Shown here: positions 1-9,485 of the stretch, piece after piece
How positions within the stretch are numbered: the stretch's first letter is position 1
Layout: every line of letters starts with the position of its first letter
Assembly (NCBI RefSeq): GCF_004346865.1
Contig: NZ_SMGR01000006.1
Coordinates: forward strand, 56,729-120,728
Source: Shimia isoporae
GTDB taxonomy: Bacteria; Pseudomonadota; Alphaproteobacteria; Rhodobacterales; Rhodobacteraceae
Length of the DNA: 64,000 bases
Direction: 5' to 3'
Notes under the pieces: model-generated
Databases searched by the model: none
What the model was told of the DNA's origin: nothing
What the model saw: the letters and a program-made list of their open reading frames with translations, nothing else
Program-made: the position numbers and the translations under genes

Positions 1-967
1 CCATCAGGGCAAAGATTTTCACCGTCAGGAAGCGGGTGTTGATGCCGGAGAGTTCGGCTGCTTCTGGGTTGCCGCCTGTTGCATAGATGTAGCGGCCAAA
101 CCGGGTTCGGGTTGCGACAATGGTCATGCCGATGGCAACGATCAGTAGGATCACGACAGGAATGGCTACGCCATGGTTCCAGACCATGCCGTCTGTGTAT
201 TCGATGCCCTGTGCCTTTGTGATGCGCTTCATTGCACCTTTCGGGATCGGATAGCTGTTCATGATCCAGACAAAAAGCATGATACCACCAGCAGCGATGG
301 CTATCAGGATGCCTTCGGCCCAGGCGGGTTTCACGGTAAAGCCATGGTTCGCCTTGTTACGGCGGCTCAGGATAATCATCACGACTGCCGCGATTGCTGC
401 GACAATACCGAAAACCCAGCTGAGTGTTTCGCCGAGGGTGCCTTCGGCGCCACCACCCAGAAGGCGGAAAGTTGTATCCAGAGGAGCTTGCGTCTGGCCC
501 TTGGTGACCCACCACATCGCGCCGCGATAGACCAGCAACCCACCGAGAGTGACGATGAAGGCCGGAACGGCGAGGTAACCGATGACCCAGCCCTGAAACG
601 CACCCAGTGCAGCGCCCATCAGAATGGCTGCGAACACTGCAATGATCCAGATGGACCAATGGCCGAGGCCGAGGAGATCCGGCAGAACCTGCACCTGAAG
701 GGCAGCGACGGTCATGCCGATGAAGCCAAGCATGGAGCCGACCGAGAGGTCGATGTGGCGTGTTACGATGACAAAGACCATCCCGGTGGCCATAACGGCG
801 ACGGAAGCGGTTTGTACTGAGACGTTGAAAAAGTTTCGGGGTGTCAGGAAGCGGCCTTCGGTGACGATGCCGAAGACGATCCAAATCACCACAAGCGCGC
901 CGATCATGCCAAGCAGGCGAGGATCCAAGCCCAGCTTGTTGATCAGGGATTTAGCTTGGTTTTGCAT
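1..967 (-). CDS. xylH: Sugar (xylose) ABC transporter permease XylH, partial
   Basis: Inner-membrane permease of a carbohydrate-uptake (CUT2) ABC transporter. About 322 codons are present; the C-terminus runs off the left edge. The start ATG (965-967) is preceded by AAGAGG. The translation begins MQNQAKSLINKLGLDPRLLG and shows several hydrophobic segments and the family features GMVFVIVTRHIDLSVGS and GFIGMTVAA. Near the window edge it reads FGRYIYATGGNPEAAELSGI, the conserved cytoplasmic loop of RbsC/XylH permeases that contacts the ATPase. It lies downstream of xylF on the same strand, separated by 136 nt that contain a strong hairpin. The ATPase gene (xylG) is expected just outside the window. 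D-xylose as substrate is inferred from xylF, xylR, xylA and xylB nearby. Confidence 0.9.
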   Translation of the reverse strand, partial: MQNQAKSLINKLGLDPRLLGMIGALVVIWIVFGIVTEGRFLTPRNFFNVSVQTASVAVMATGMVFVIVTRHIDLSVGSMLGFIGMTVAALQVQVLPDLLGLGHWSIWIIAVFAAILMGAALGAFQGWVIGYLAVPAFIVTLGGLLVYRGAMWWVTKGQTQAPLDTTFRLLGGGAEGTLGETLSWVFGIVAAIAAVVMIILSRRNKANHGFTVKPAWAEGILIAIAAGGIMLFVWIMNSYPIPKGAMKRITKAQGIEYTDGMVWNHGVAIPVVILLIVAIGMTIVATRTRFGRYIYATGGNPEAAELSGINTRFLTVKIFALM

Positions 968-1071
968 TTTGCGTTACCTCTTCGGTCGCGGCGATATGAG
1001 TGCACAGAGATACTGTGCGATTTGAGCCGCAACAGCAAAGTTTATTGCTTTTTGGGGGGGAGTGGTGGTGT

Positions 1072-1095
1072 GCCCCTCTGACGGGTCAGAGGGGC
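1072..1095 (-). terminator. Stem-loop between xylF and xylH
   Basis: An 11-bp perfect inverted repeat, GCCCCTCTGAC and GTCAGAGGGGC, separated by 2 nt, lies 9 nt after the xylF stop codon. No T-run follows it on the minus strand, so it looks like an mRNA-stabilising or partial attenuation structure and not a full terminator. Such hairpins commonly let the binding protein be made in excess over the permease. Confidence 0.6.
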
Positions 1096-1103
1096 AGGCA
1101 GTT

Positions 1104-2117
1104 TTATTTGCAGGCTGCGTTGTCGGAGCCAGCGCAGAGTGCGTCTTTCTCGATCCAGCCGGCGTCCAGAACAACGTTCAGGTTATCCGCGGTCACAGGA
1201 ACCGGTGCCAGGAACATGGAGTTCATGGTGGTGCCGCCCGGGGAAGTCCACTCGGCTGCGCCTTCAACGGCCATGTCTTTCGCCAGAGATACCGCGATCT
1301 CGCCAGCTGCCGCGCCCAATGCGCGTGCGTCTTTCCAAACTGATACGGTCTGGGTGCCGATGGCAACGCGGTTCAGAGCAGCGTGGTCGCCGTCCTGACC
1401 AGATACCGGAATGCCTTCCATGCCTTGAGCGGTCAGGGCAGCAACAACACCACCTGCGGTGCCGTCGTTGGAGGCGACCACAGCGTCAACGTTGTTGTCG
1501 TTGGCGGTCAGGATCTGTTCCATGTTGCGCTGTGCGTTCGCAGGAACCCAGCCATCGGTGTAGGCTTCACCAACGATGGTGATGTCACCCGAGTCAATTG
1601 CTGCCTGCAGCACTTCTTGCTGGCCACCACGCAGGAAGTCTGCGTTCGGGTCAGTCGGCGAGCCTTTGATCATGACGTAGTTGCCTTTGGGCATAGCGGC
1701 CAGAACAGCGCGCGCCTGCATGCGGCCAACTTCGACGTTGTCAAAAGTCAGATAGAAGGCACGTGCGTCTTCGATCAGGCGGTCATATGCGATGACAGGA
1801 ATGTCTTCGTCTGCTGCGGCTTGAACCGCCGGACCAACTGCGGAGGCGTCCTGTGCCAGAATGATCAGAGCATCTGCGCCTTGAGCGATCAGGCTTTCGA
1901 TGTCGGACAGCTGCTTGGCCGAGGAGCTTTGTGCGTCAGCAGAGATATATTTGGCGCCTGCGGCGTCCAGCGCGCCTTTGATGGCGGCTTCGTCTGTTTT
2001 CCAGCGTTCTTCCTGGAAGTTGGACCAGCTTACGCCAATCACAAGGTCGTCGGCCAGCGCGGCGGTGCTCATAAGTGCGCCGGCGATGATCGCCGTCGCG
2101 GATGCGAATAGTTTCAT
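1104..2117 (-). CDS. xylF: D-xylose ABC transporter substrate-binding protein XylF
   Basis: Periplasmic binding protein of 337 residues for high-affinity D-xylose uptake. It has a clear Sec signal peptide (residues 1-22, ending ALADD) followed by the type I periplasmic-binding-protein fold. Family features include GVSWSNFQEERWKTDEAAIK at the N-terminus, IPVIAYDRLI, NVEVGRMQA, and VVASNDGTAGGVVAAL. The length matches XylF. GGGAGG precedes the ATG by a suitable distance. It is the first gene of the leftward transport operon (xylF then xylH). It is divergent from xylR, and the XylR-like operator sits in the spacer 85-109 nt upstream of its start codon. Induction by xylose through XylR is inferred from this arrangement. 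Confidence 0.93.
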   Translation of the reverse strand: MKLFASATAIIAGALMSTAALADDLVIGVSWSNFQEERWKTDEAAIKGALDAAGAKYISADAQSSSAKQLSDIESLIAQGADALIILAQDASAVGPAVQAAADEDIPVIAYDRLIEDARAFYLTFDNVEVGRMQARAVLAAMPKGNYVMIKGSPTDPNADFLRGGQQEVLQAAIDSGDITIVGEAYTDGWVPANAQRNMEQILTANDNNVDAVVASNDGTAGGVVAALTAQGMEGIPVSGQDGDHAALNRVAIGTQTVSVWKDARALGAAAGEIAVSLAKDMAVEGAAEWTSPGGTTMNSMFLAPVPVTADNLNVVLDAGWIEKDALCAGSDNAACK

Positions 2118-2201
2118 GGTTTCCTCCCAATATTCGATCCAGTTCCCGACAGACGCTCACACCGTGAATCACTCTGCGGGCTGGTGAACCCATGTTAGCG
2201 G

Positions 2202-2226
2202 ATTAAATTTGTAAATCAAATTAAAT
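2202..2226. promoter_or_regulatory. Putative XylR (ROK) operator in the xylF-xylR spacer
   Basis: A near-perfect palindrome: ATTAAATTTG, 5-nt spacer TAAAT, then CAAATTAAAT. The arms differ at a single position. It is very AT-rich in a GC-rich locus and sits between the divergent xylF and xylR. The right half-site CAAATTAAAT recurs exactly at 9286-9295 in front of xylB, which makes a shared repressor site likely. Binding by XylR is inferred. Confidence 0.65.
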
Positions 2227-2331
2227 AAGCTAGTCTTGAAAAAATCAGTAATTTGGCGACACCTCGTCGGACCGAGGCCGTCAAGCGCACGCAGAGTTTT
2301 GGCGACCGCGGCAAGGAAGGAAGTGGTCTAT

Positions 2332-3525
2332 ATGTCGGTGAATCAAAGAGAAATCGGGCGCAGGACGTTGTTTGCGGAAATTCGACGGCATGGGCGGATT
2401 CCCCGGATCAGCTTGTCGGAACACACCGGAATCAGCCGCGCAACGGTCACCACGATCACGGCGGAGTTGCTGCGCGAGGGCCTGATTGAGGAGGTGACAA
2501 GCGAATCTGGTGACAAAGATGCGCGTAGAGGACGGCCAAAGGTCGACCTTAAAGTTCGTGGCGACGCGCGGCTGATTGCAGGCGCCAAGATTTCCAACCG
2601 GTCCGTTTCACTGGTGCTTCTGGATTTTGAAGGGCGGCAGTTGGCCGACCACGAAGTTGAACTGGAGCAGACCGCAAATGAAGCATCGGACCTTGCATCA
2701 ATTCTGGCTGGGCATGTCGGCGATCTGGCTGCCAAAGTGGGGCGCGGTCTTGTCGATGTGTCGGGCTTTGGCCTTGGCATCGCGGGGATCGTGGATGCGC
2801 CACGTGGGTTTGTGCACTGGTCGCCCTCTTTGACCTCCCGAAACGTGGAGTTCGGGCAAATCCTCACGGATACGCTGTCCATACCGGTCTTTCTGGACAA
2901 CGACGCGAACCTTGTGGCGATGGCTGAAAAGAGTTTCGGTCTCGGACAGGGGCATTCGGATTTCATTGTGGTGACGATTGAAAGCGGTGTCGGTATGGGC
3001 GTCGTGATCGGTGACGAAATTTATCGCGGCACGCGCGGTTGCGGTGCGGAGTTCGGTCACACCAAAGTACAACTGGAGGGCGCTCTTTGCCGCTGTGGCC
3101 AGCGCGGATGCCTTGAGGCCTACGTTGCCGACTACGCCTTGTTGCGCGAAGCTATGAGTGCAAGTGGCGGTCAGGACAGCCGGCAGGTGGATGAACTCCT
3201 TGAAGCGGCGAAGCACGGCGATGCCGTGGCAGGTTCAATCGTGGAACGGGCCGGCCGGATGTTCGCCATGGGGCTTGCCAATCTCGTAAACATTTTTGAT
3301 CCGGAACTGATCATCCTCGCGGGTGAGCAGATGCAGGCCAGCCATCTCTACGCCGAAGAAGTCATAGAGGTCATGCGCAAGCTCATCGTTCAGGTCGACA
3401 AGGCGCCGCCTGAAGTGGTGGTGCACAAGTGGGGCAACCAGATGTGGGCGCGCGGTGCCGCGGCCTATGCGCTGGATAACGTCTCCGAACTCGCTTTGCA
3501 GGAAATGAAGGAACATGTGGCTTAA
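2332..3525 (+). CDS. xylR: ROK-family xylose repressor XylR
   Basis: Transcriptional regulator of 397 residues. The chosen ATG at 2332 follows AAGGAAGG; an upstream in-frame ATG at 2236 would overlap the operator region and adds an unconserved tail. Residues 1-60 form a winged helix-turn-helix (LSEHTGISRATVTTITAELL). The rest is the ROK sugar-kinase-like fold, with the glycine-rich segment ESGVGMGVVIGDEIYRGTRG and the ROK zinc motif region CGAEFGHTKV followed by CRCGQRGCLEAY. It is divergent from xylFH and close to xylAB, so it probably represses both by binding the ATTAAATTTG/CAAATTAAAT palindromes and is released by a sugar ligand. Its 3' end overlaps the next gene by 11 nt. XylR is a functional inference; ROK membership is clear. 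Confidence 0.88.
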   Translation: MSVNQREIGRRTLFAEIRRHGRIPRISLSEHTGISRATVTTITAELLREGLIEEVTSESGDKDARRGRPKVDLKVRGDARLIAGAKISNRSVSLVLLDFEGRQLADHEVELEQTANEASDLASILAGHVGDLAAKVGRGLVDVSGFGLGIAGIVDAPRGFVHWSPSLTSRNVEFGQILTDTLSIPVFLDNDANLVAMAEKSFGLGQGHSDFIVVTIESGVGMGVVIGDEIYRGTRGCGAEFGHTKVQLEGALCRCGQRGCLEAYVADYALLREAMSASGGQDSRQVDELLEAAKHGDAVAGSIVERAGRMFAMGLANLVNIFDPELIILAGEQMQASHLYAEEVIEVMRKLIVQVDKAPPEVVVHKWGNQMWARGAAAYALDNVSELALQEMKEHVA

Positions 3526-5059
3526 GTCTTGGGTGGCGCTTTGCGTCGGTGTGTCGGCAACCAATGTCGGCGCGGAAGTGCGCTTTGCGCCAGTCGCTGT
3601 CGATGATCACGTTTATGACGGCGGATGGGAGCACTTTGTCGGCGGTGGCGTCGCGGTGTCAGACTGCGATGGTGACGGATTGGTGGATCTTGTGGCGGCT
3701 GGCGGCGAAAACCCAGCCGTTTTGATGCGCAATCGTTCCGAAGTCGGCGGCGACATCCGGTTCGACGTTGCCACACCTGATGTTTTGGCGATGACCGGAG
3801 TGACTGGCGTCTATGCGCTCGATATCGATGGCGACGGCTGGCGCGACCTCGTTGTCCTGCGGGTTGGAGAAAACAAATTGCTCAAAGGCGGGCCGGAATG
3901 TTCGTTCCGACCGATGGAAATTGACGGGTTCGATGGTGGCGACGGATGGACAACCGCGTTTTCGGCCACCTGGGAAGCCGGGAACAGCCTGCCGACCATG
4001 GCATTTGGCAACTATGTCGACAGGAACAATCCCGACGGGCCGTTTGAGGCCTGCGACTCCAACACTTTGTTTCGTCCGAATGGCGACGGCTATGTCAAGA
4101 CTGTCCTCGAACCGGGATTCTGTCCGCTGTCGATCCTGTTTTCCGATTGGGGGCGACAAGGGCGGGCTGACCTGCGGATGAGCAACGATCGGCACTATTA
4201 TGTCAAAGGTGGCGCCGAACAGATGTGGGCGATGGAAGAAACACCACGCCTGTTTGAAGAGGCCGATGGATGGGCGACGCACATGCTTTGGGGCATGGGG
4301 ATCGCGAGCCGTGATCTGGATTTTGACGGCCTGAGCGAGGTGTTCCTCAGCTCGATGGGAGATCAGCGGCTGATGCGTTTGAGCGGGGGCCAAGGACCGG
4401 CATTCGAGGATGTTCCTTACGAAAAAGGCACCTCGGCGCATAGGCCTTATACCGGAGGGGACGGGCGGCCATCTACGGGTTGGCACATTGCGTTCGGCGA
4501 TGTGAATAACGACGGGTTGGATGACGTGTTCATCGCGAAAGGCAATGTCGAACAAATGCCCGATGCGGCAATGGACGATCCGAACAATTTGTTGGTTCAA
4601 AAGTCAGACGGCACGTTTGAAGAGCGCGGCAGCGACGCGGGCATCGATACGCTGCACCGGTCGCGGGGCGCGGCGTTGGCGGATTTGAATAATGATGGCC
4701 TGCTCGATCTGGTGGTGGTCAATCGCCGCGCGCCCATGGAAATTTATCGCAATGTCAGTAATGCAACCGGTAACTGGGTCGGTGTGACTCTGCTCGGCGA
4801 GGACGGCAACGGTGATGCGGTCGGGGCGTTTATTGAGGTTAAAGCCGGCGAGCGGACATATGTGCGTGAGGTCGTTGTTGGCGGTGGCCACGCAGGGGGC
4901 GTCGCGGCGCCCGAACATTTCGGTCTGGGTTCGTTTGATGCAGTTCAAGCACGTGTCATTTGGCCGGGAGGCGCAGCGAGTGACTGGATTGAACTGGACG
5001 CTGGTGCGGTCTGGATGCTGTGGGCAGATGGCGACGGGCTGGCTGTCGTAGAGTACTAA
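3515..5059 (+). CDS. Secreted FG-GAP/VCBS and ASPIC/UnbV (CRTAC1-like) protein
   Basis: A 514-residue exported protein with a signal peptide ending near residue 20 (TNVGAEV). It has a beta-propeller of FG-GAP repeats with calcium-loop motifs DCDGDGLVDLV, DIDGDGWRDLV, DLDFDGLSEVFL, DVNNDGLDDVFI and DLNNDGLLDLVVV. The C-terminus is an ASPIC/UnbV-type domain (VKAGERTYVREVVVGGG, then HFGLGSFDAVQARVIWPGG). The family is named after cartilage acidic protein 1; bacterial members have no firmly established role. It overlaps the end of xylR by 11 nt, so the two are probably translationally coupled. It converges on the MauG-like gene, which is also exported. Function here is unknown; a periplasmic or surface carbohydrate- or calcium-dependent role is only a guess. 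Confidence 0.85.
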   Translation: MWLKSWVALCVGVSATNVGAEVRFAPVAVDDHVYDGGWEHFVGGGVAVSDCDGDGLVDLVAAGGENPAVLMRNRSEVGGDIRFDVATPDVLAMTGVTGVYALDIDGDGWRDLVVLRVGENKLLKGGPECSFRPMEIDGFDGGDGWTTAFSATWEAGNSLPTMAFGNYVDRNNPDGPFEACDSNTLFRPNGDGYVKTVLEPGFCPLSILFSDWGRQGRADLRMSNDRHYYVKGGAEQMWAMEETPRLFEEADGWATHMLWGMGIASRDLDFDGLSEVFLSSMGDQRLMRLSGGQGPAFEDVPYEKGTSAHRPYTGGDGRPSTGWHIAFGDVNNDGLDDVFIAKGNVEQMPDAAMDDPNNLLVQKSDGTFEERGSDAGIDTLHRSRGAALADLNNDGLLDLVVVNRRAPMEIYRNVSNATGNWVGVTLLGEDGNGDAVGAFIEVKAGERTYVREVVVGGGHAGGVAAPEHFGLGSFDAVQARVIWPGGAASDWIELDAGAVWMLWADGDGLAVVEY

Positions 5060-5102
5060 TTTAGCCAACATCGCTTAGGTCGTGGGCTTTGGACTCGGAA
5101 GA

Positions 5103-6407
5103 TTATCTATCGACCGACAGGCCGGAGGGTACGTTTTCGGGAACGCCAAGACGACCTTTTAGACTGTCGTAATCTGTTAGGGCGCCCAAAAAAGCGAGCA
5201 ACTCGTCTACTTCCTGATCCGTAAGGCTGATTGGCTGCAACTCGTTTGCTGCCGCAACCGCTGCAACTTCGGCGGCCTTCTCCATGAGTGCTGTGTCGTT
5301 GGCAAAGGTGCCATCGCTAAGGACAGCAATCTCGATGGAATAGGCCGCAAGCGCTGCTTCGGGATCCAGGTGATGGCGCACCGCGTCTTCCAACGAAGCA
5401 TAGGCACCCGCATGCCCGTAGGGCGCGGTCTCCGTCACATTGCGTAAGGACGGCGTGCGAAAGGCATAAAAATCACCGGCTTCTCCGGTCACACGCCCAC
5501 GGCCAACATCGCGGTTATGGCGTTCAAACCGCGCTGCCTTGCCGGGTCCTATCTGAGGCATGGCAATGGCGTGAAAATCGTGGTCGGTTTGAAAAAGGCC
5601 ACTGTGGCAAGTGCTGCATTGAGCTTTTCCGTAGAAAAGGTCCATGCCTGCGGTGGCCTTGCCGTCTAGGGGTGTGCCGTCGCGAAGAAAGGCGTCAAAC
5701 GGGCTTTGATCGGCGCGCCATTCAAAGGTGATAAAGGCGGCCATGGCATTGGCGATATGTGTGAAATGAATCGGGGTTTCCGCGCCGATCACCTCGTCAA
5801 ATGCAGCGCGATAGGCGGGGATTGCCTCCACCCGTTTCGCCAGTATGTCCCATGCACCGCCGTCGCCGGTCAGACGTCCGAGGCGCACAGCTTGGGCCAC
5901 ATCATTTTCCGAGTAATGGCCGGCCATTTCGTCGCCGGATAGAACCGGGAACATGGCCTGCGCAGCCAGCGCATTTGTAAATCCCATTTCCATTTCGGTG
6001 CCCAATGGGGTCCGTATCCCCGATGGACGGGACGGATCGTCTTCCAAACGGCCATCATGAAAAAACACGGTGAACTCTGTTGCGCCTAGGTTCCAAAGCG
6101 CGGGCGCGTTGCGCGGGATGCGTTGTTCCGGCGGGTTTTGTGGATCAATGACGCGGTTGGTCCCGAGACCGGTTGCCCCGTCGCCCAGTCCGAGAGACAG
6201 CCCATCAGAAGTGCCAAGATCAGGGTGGTGACATGTGGCGCAGCTTACCGAGCGGTTGCCTGACAAGATCGGGTCATAGAACAGTTGCCAACCCAGTCGA
6301 ACCTCCGCCTCGTCCTGCGCCGGGAAAACCGCGTTTGGTTTTGGCACTTCTGTCGCGCCGGCTGCGAGGGGCAGGGTCAATAGGGCTGAGGCAAGCAAAT
6401 GGCGCAT
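5103..6407 (-). CDS. Di-haem cytochrome c peroxidase / MauG family protein
   Basis: Periplasmic di-haem protein of 434 residues. The signal peptide covers residues 1-18 (LPLAAGA). There are two c-type haem motifs, CATCH at 56-60 and CSTCH at 264-268, spaced as in bacterial cytochrome c peroxidases and MauG. The conserved segments FFHDGR and FRTPSLRNVTETAPYGHAG are present. The family either reduces hydrogen peroxide with electrons from small cytochromes or carries out long-range oxidation of a partner protein. Which applies here cannot be read from sequence. It is on the same strand as xylB-xylA and lies 83 nt after xylA, so it may be transcribed with them. It converges on the FG-GAP gene. 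Its presence inside a xylose locus is unexpected. Confidence 0.87.
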   Translation of the reverse strand: MRHLLASALLTLPLAAGATEVPKPNAVFPAQDEAEVRLGWQLFYDPILSGNRSVSCATCHHPDLGTSDGLSLGLGDGATGLGTNRVIDPQNPPEQRIPRNAPALWNLGATEFTVFFHDGRLEDDPSRPSGIRTPLGTEMEMGFTNALAAQAMFPVLSGDEMAGHYSENDVAQAVRLGRLTGDGGAWDILAKRVEAIPAYRAAFDEVIGAETPIHFTHIANAMAAFITFEWRADQSPFDAFLRDGTPLDGKATAGMDLFYGKAQCSTCHSGLFQTDHDFHAIAMPQIGPGKAARFERHNRDVGRGRVTGEAGDFYAFRTPSLRNVTETAPYGHAGAYASLEDAVRHHLDPEAALAAYSIEIAVLSDGTFANDTALMEKAAEVAAVAAANELQPISLTDQEVDELLAFLGALTDYDSLKGRLGVPENVPSGLSVDR

Positions 6408-6490
6408 GGCTGTCCTTGGATATTCAAATCCCCGCGCGCCGGCAAAGGCGCGAGGGGAGTTCGTTTCAATCAGCTTGTCATGACTGTGTG

Positions 6491-7795
6491 TCAGACAAAA
6501 CGGTTCACGTAATTTTCCAGCATTTCCTGACGACCGGATTTTGGCGCCGGATTGATGCCTTCGCCAGCTACCTTGTCAAAAATGGTAGCAAGATCGGACC
6601 CCAGCATCGCCTGTGCTTCGGGAGTGTCCCAACCGGCGTAACGATCTTTGATGGCGTCTTCCAGCCCGCCATCCTCAATCATGGCCGCCGCTGCCTTGAG
6701 CCCGCGTGCGCAGATGTCCATGCCGCCGACATGTGCCGCGATCAGGTCGTCGGCATCCAGAGATTGCCGACGCAGCTTCGCGTCGAAGTTGGTGCCGCCC
6801 TGTGTGAAGCCACCATCCTTGAGGATGTGGTAATAGGCCAACGCCACTTCAGGCACGTTGTTGGGGAACTGATCTGTGTCCCACCCGGATTGATAGTCGT
6901 TGCGGTTCATATCGATGCTGCCCAGCACGCCCAAAGCCGCGGCGGTGGCGATCTCGTGTTCGAAGCTGTGGCCGGCGAGGATGGCGTGGCCTTGCTCGAG
7001 GTTCAGTTTCACCTCGTTTTCCAGGCCGTATTTTTGCAGGAACCCGTAGCAGGTGGCGGCGTCAAAATCATATTGATGTTTTGACGGTTCCTGAGGCTTG
7101 GGCTCGACAAGGATCTGCCCCTCAAAACCGATCTTGTGTTTGTAGTCGACAACCATGTTGAGGAAGCGACCCATGTGGTCGAGTTCACGGCCCATATCCG
7201 TGTTGAGCAGCGTTTCGTAGCCTTCGCGACCGCCCCAAAGGACATAATTCTCGCCGCCAAGCTTTTTGGTGGCGTCCATACAGGTTTTTACGGTCGCGGC
7301 CGAGTAGGCGAACACTTCGGGGTCGGGGTTCGTCGAAGCGCCTGACATCCAGCGACGATGGCTGAACATATTGGCTGTGCCCCAGAGGAGTTTGACCTTT
7401 CGGGTGCTCATTTTTTCTTCGAAGTAATCGATGATTTCCTCAAAGTTTTTGAGGCTTTCACCAAAGCTGTCGCCCTCGGGACGAATGTCGGCGTCGTGCC
7501 AGCAGAAGTACGGTTGGCCCAAGATGTCGAACATTTCGAAGGCGGCGTCCGCTTTCACTTTTGCTGTCGCCATCTGGTCTTGCGGGTGCCATGGGCGCAC
7601 AAAGGTTTGCCCGCCAAAGGGGTCGCCGCCTTCCCAGGCAAAGGAGTGCCAATAGGCGATAGCAAAGCGCAGGTGATCTTCCATGCGTTTGCCCATGACC
7701 ACTTCGTCGGGATTGTAGTGGCGGAACGCCAGAGGATTTGTGCTGTCTGCGCCTTCGTATTTGACGGGGGCGATGCCGGAGAAAAAATCGGTCAT
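6491..7795 (-). CDS. xylA: Xylose isomerase XylA
   Basis: Cytoplasmic enzyme converting D-xylose to D-xylulose, 434 residues, the usual length of class II xylose isomerases. Recognisable parts are the N-terminal [10 protein letters not shown] and [19 protein letters not shown], the catalytic histidine region [29 protein letters not shown], the metal-ligand region [29 protein letters not shown], and the C-terminal LYxY-equivalent ending. Its ATG overlaps the xylB stop codon as ATGA (7792-7795), so xylB and xylA form a translationally coupled pair with xylB first. This order (kinase before isomerase) is worth noting. Regulation is probably by XylR through the site upstream of xylB. Confidence 0.96.
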   Translation of the reverse strand: MTDFFSGIAPVKYEGADSTNPLAFRHYNPDEVVMGKRMEDHLRFAIAYWHSFAWEGGDPFGGQTFVRPWHPQDQMATAKVKADAAFEMFDILGQPYFCWHDADIRPEGDSFGESLKNFEEIIDYFEEKMSTRKVKLLWGTANMFSHRRWMSGASTNPDPEVFAYSAATVKTCMDATKKLGGENYVLWGGREGYETLLNTDMGRELDHMGRFLNMVVDYKHKIGFEGQILVEPKPQEPSKHQYDFDAATCYGFLQKYGLENEVKLNLEQGHAILAGHSFEHEIATAAALGVLGSIDMNRNDYQSGWDTDQFPNNVPEVALAYYHILKDGGFTQGGTNFDAKLRRQSLDADDLIAAHVGGMDICARGLKAAAAMIEDGGLEDAIKDRYAGWDTPEAQAMLGSDLATIFDKVAGEGINPAPKSGRQEMLENYVNRFV

Positions 7796-9246
7796 GATTG
7801 CAGGGCCTTTATGCCGGAGTAAGAGTTGCGGAACGCGGCATAGGCCGCTTCGTAGTCGTCGCGCAGGTCGCTGCGCGGTTGGATGGTTTGATCAATCTCC
7901 GGACGTGTCATGGTCTCGACGGGATCGGTATTTTCGGCAGCGCAGATTGCAAGCCGGGCCGCGCCAAGAGCGGCGCCGAATTCGCCTGCCTTGGGCAATG
8001 CGATCGGCAGGTTCAGAACGGTTGCGATAAGTTCCACCCAGTATGGAGATTGAGAGCCGCCGCCAATGGCAATGACCTGATCAAGCTTGGCGCCGGTGGA
8101 TTTCAGCGCTTCGAGGTTGTCACGCAGGGCAAAGGTTACCCCTTCAAGGACGGCCTGTGTGAGCGCTTCGTGGCCGGAAGCAATGTCCAGCCCGATAAAG
8201 GCGCCGCGAATATCGGCATCGTTGTGCGGCGTGCGTTCGCCGGAAAGGTAGGGCAGAAACCGCATCTTGCCGGGGCCATTGATTGTGTTTCCGAGCGCCT
8301 TGGTGAGATCGGCGGGGCTTTCCTGCACATTGCGTGACAGCCAGTTGAGGCTGTCTGTCGCCGCCAATATGACACCCATCTGATACCAGCGGTCCGGTAT
8401 CGCGTGACAGAAAGTATGCACTGCGCTGGCCGGCTTCGGCGCGTATGCGTCGCGCCCTGTCAGCAAGACGCCGGATGTGCCAAGCGAAACAAACCCGTCG
8501 CCTTCTCCTAATGCACCGATACCACAGGCCGCTGCCGCATTGTCTCCGGCACCGGCCGCGACAACTACGCCCTCAGGCAGGCCAAGCATAGATGCGATCT
8601 CGGCGCGCACGGCTCCGATGGCGTCCGACCCTTCAAAAAGGTCCGGCATCTGGTCGCGTCGCATGCCCGAAGCCGACAGCAGGTCGCCAGACCAGTCCCG
8701 GGCGCCAACATCCAGCCAGCTTGTACCTGCGCTGTCACTCATGTCGGAAGCGTAAATTCCGGTCAGCCAGAAGTTCAGGTAGTCTTTTGGCAGCAGGACC
8801 TTGGCTGTCTTCGCGAAAATCTCGGGCTCGTTTTCTGCCACCCAGGCAACCTTGGGTGCGGTAAAGCCCGGAAAAACTATGTTGCCCGACAGGTCGCGCA
8901 CGTTTTCGGTGGCGTCCAGCCTAGCAGCTTGTTCGACGGATCTTGTGTCATTCCACATCATGCAGGGGCGCAGGGGGGTCCCTTCCGCATCCAGCAAGTT
9001 GGCACCATGCATGTGCCCTGATACTCCGATTCCGCGAATTGCGGCGACGGCGTCGGGGGCTTCGGCGCGCAGGTCTGCAAAAACCTTGATGCAGGCGTCT
9101 GTCCAGTCTGATTGGAGCTGTTCGCTCCAGCCAGCATGCAGACGGGATGTGTCATATGATGCTTCCTTGGCTGCCACGACCTGTTGGGCTTCATCAATCA
9201 AAAGCGCGCGCAGGCCGGATGTGCCAAGGTCGATTCCCACAAACAT
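7792..9246 (-). CDS. xylB: Xylulokinase XylB
   Basis: FGGY-family sugar kinase of 484 residues phosphorylating D-xylulose to D-xylulose 5-phosphate. The ATG at 9246 is chosen because it follows GGAGAG and gives the canonical start [18 protein letters not shown]; a longer reading from 9288 adds 14 unlikely residues. Family motifs are [13 protein letters not shown], the catalytic-region [50 protein letters not shown] and [14 protein letters not shown]. It is the first gene of the leftward xylB-xylA pair, with possible extension into the cytochrome peroxidase gene. The putative operator lies 25-49 nt upstream of the start codon. Confidence 0.95.
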   Translation of the reverse strand: MFVGIDLGTSGLRALLIDEAQQVVAAKEASYDTSRLHAGWSEQLQSDWTDACIKVFADLRAEAPDAVAAIRGIGVSGHMHGANLLDAEGTPLRPCMMWNDTRSVEQAARLDATENVRDLSGNIVFPGFTAPKVAWVAENEPEIFAKTAKVLLPKDYLNFWLTGIYASDMSDSAGTSWLDVGARDWSGDLLSASGMRRDQMPDLFEGSDAIGAVRAEIASMLGLPEGVVVAAGAGDNAAAACGIGALGEGDGFVSLGTSGVLLTGRDAYAPKPASAVHTFCHAIPDRWYQMGVILAATDSLNWLSRNVQESPADLTKALGNTINGPGKMRFLPYLSGERTPHNDADIRGAFIGLDIASGHEALTQAVLEGVTFALRDNLEALKSTGAKLDQVIAIGGGSQSPYWVELIATVLNLPIALPKAGEFGAALGAARLAICAAENTDPVETMTRPEIDQTIQPRSDLRDDYEAAYAAFRNSYSGIKALQS

Positions 9247-9270
9247 GGGCCTCTCCTTAGTGTCTCCTCC

Positions 9271-9295
9271 AATTAGTTTTTGCCTCAAATTAAAT
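9271..9295. promoter_or_regulatory. Putative XylR operator in front of xylBA
   Basis: AATTAGTTTT, 5-nt spacer, then CAAATTAAAT. The right half is identical to the half-site at 2217-2226. The left half agrees with its mirror image at about 7 of 10 positions. Its position just upstream of xylB suits repression. Confidence 0.55.
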
Positions 9296-9424
9296 CAGAT
9301 TTCAAACCAGAAATTCAAATTTTGCAGATATTTGCCGAAGCACCTTTGCATTCAACTCAGCATTTTTTGCCTTAAGCCTTGTTTTTAGGGCGTTTCCTGC
9401 ATGGCTGCCATGCAAGGGGATTGC

Positions 9425-9455
9425 TTGACCTTCCACCAACTGGAAGCCTTATGTA
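9425..9455 (+). promoter_or_regulatory. MerR-type copA promoter with CueR-like box
   Basis: TTGACC (9425-9430) as -35 and TATGTA (9450-9455) as -10 are separated by 19 bp, the long spacer typical of MerR-family activated promoters. Within the spacer the dyad ACCTTCC ... GGAAG resembles the CueR operator of copA promoters. It lies 30 nt upstream of copA. Confidence 0.75.
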
Positions 9456-9485
9456 GCCTGTCAGGCAGGACAAAAGGGCGACTCA

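Noticed and set aside
2236..2331. Longer XylR N-terminus from the ATG at 2236
   Set aside because: The extension overlaps the operator-promoter region and lacks a ribosome site, while 2332 follows AAGGAAGG and starts at the usual place before the helix-turn-helix.
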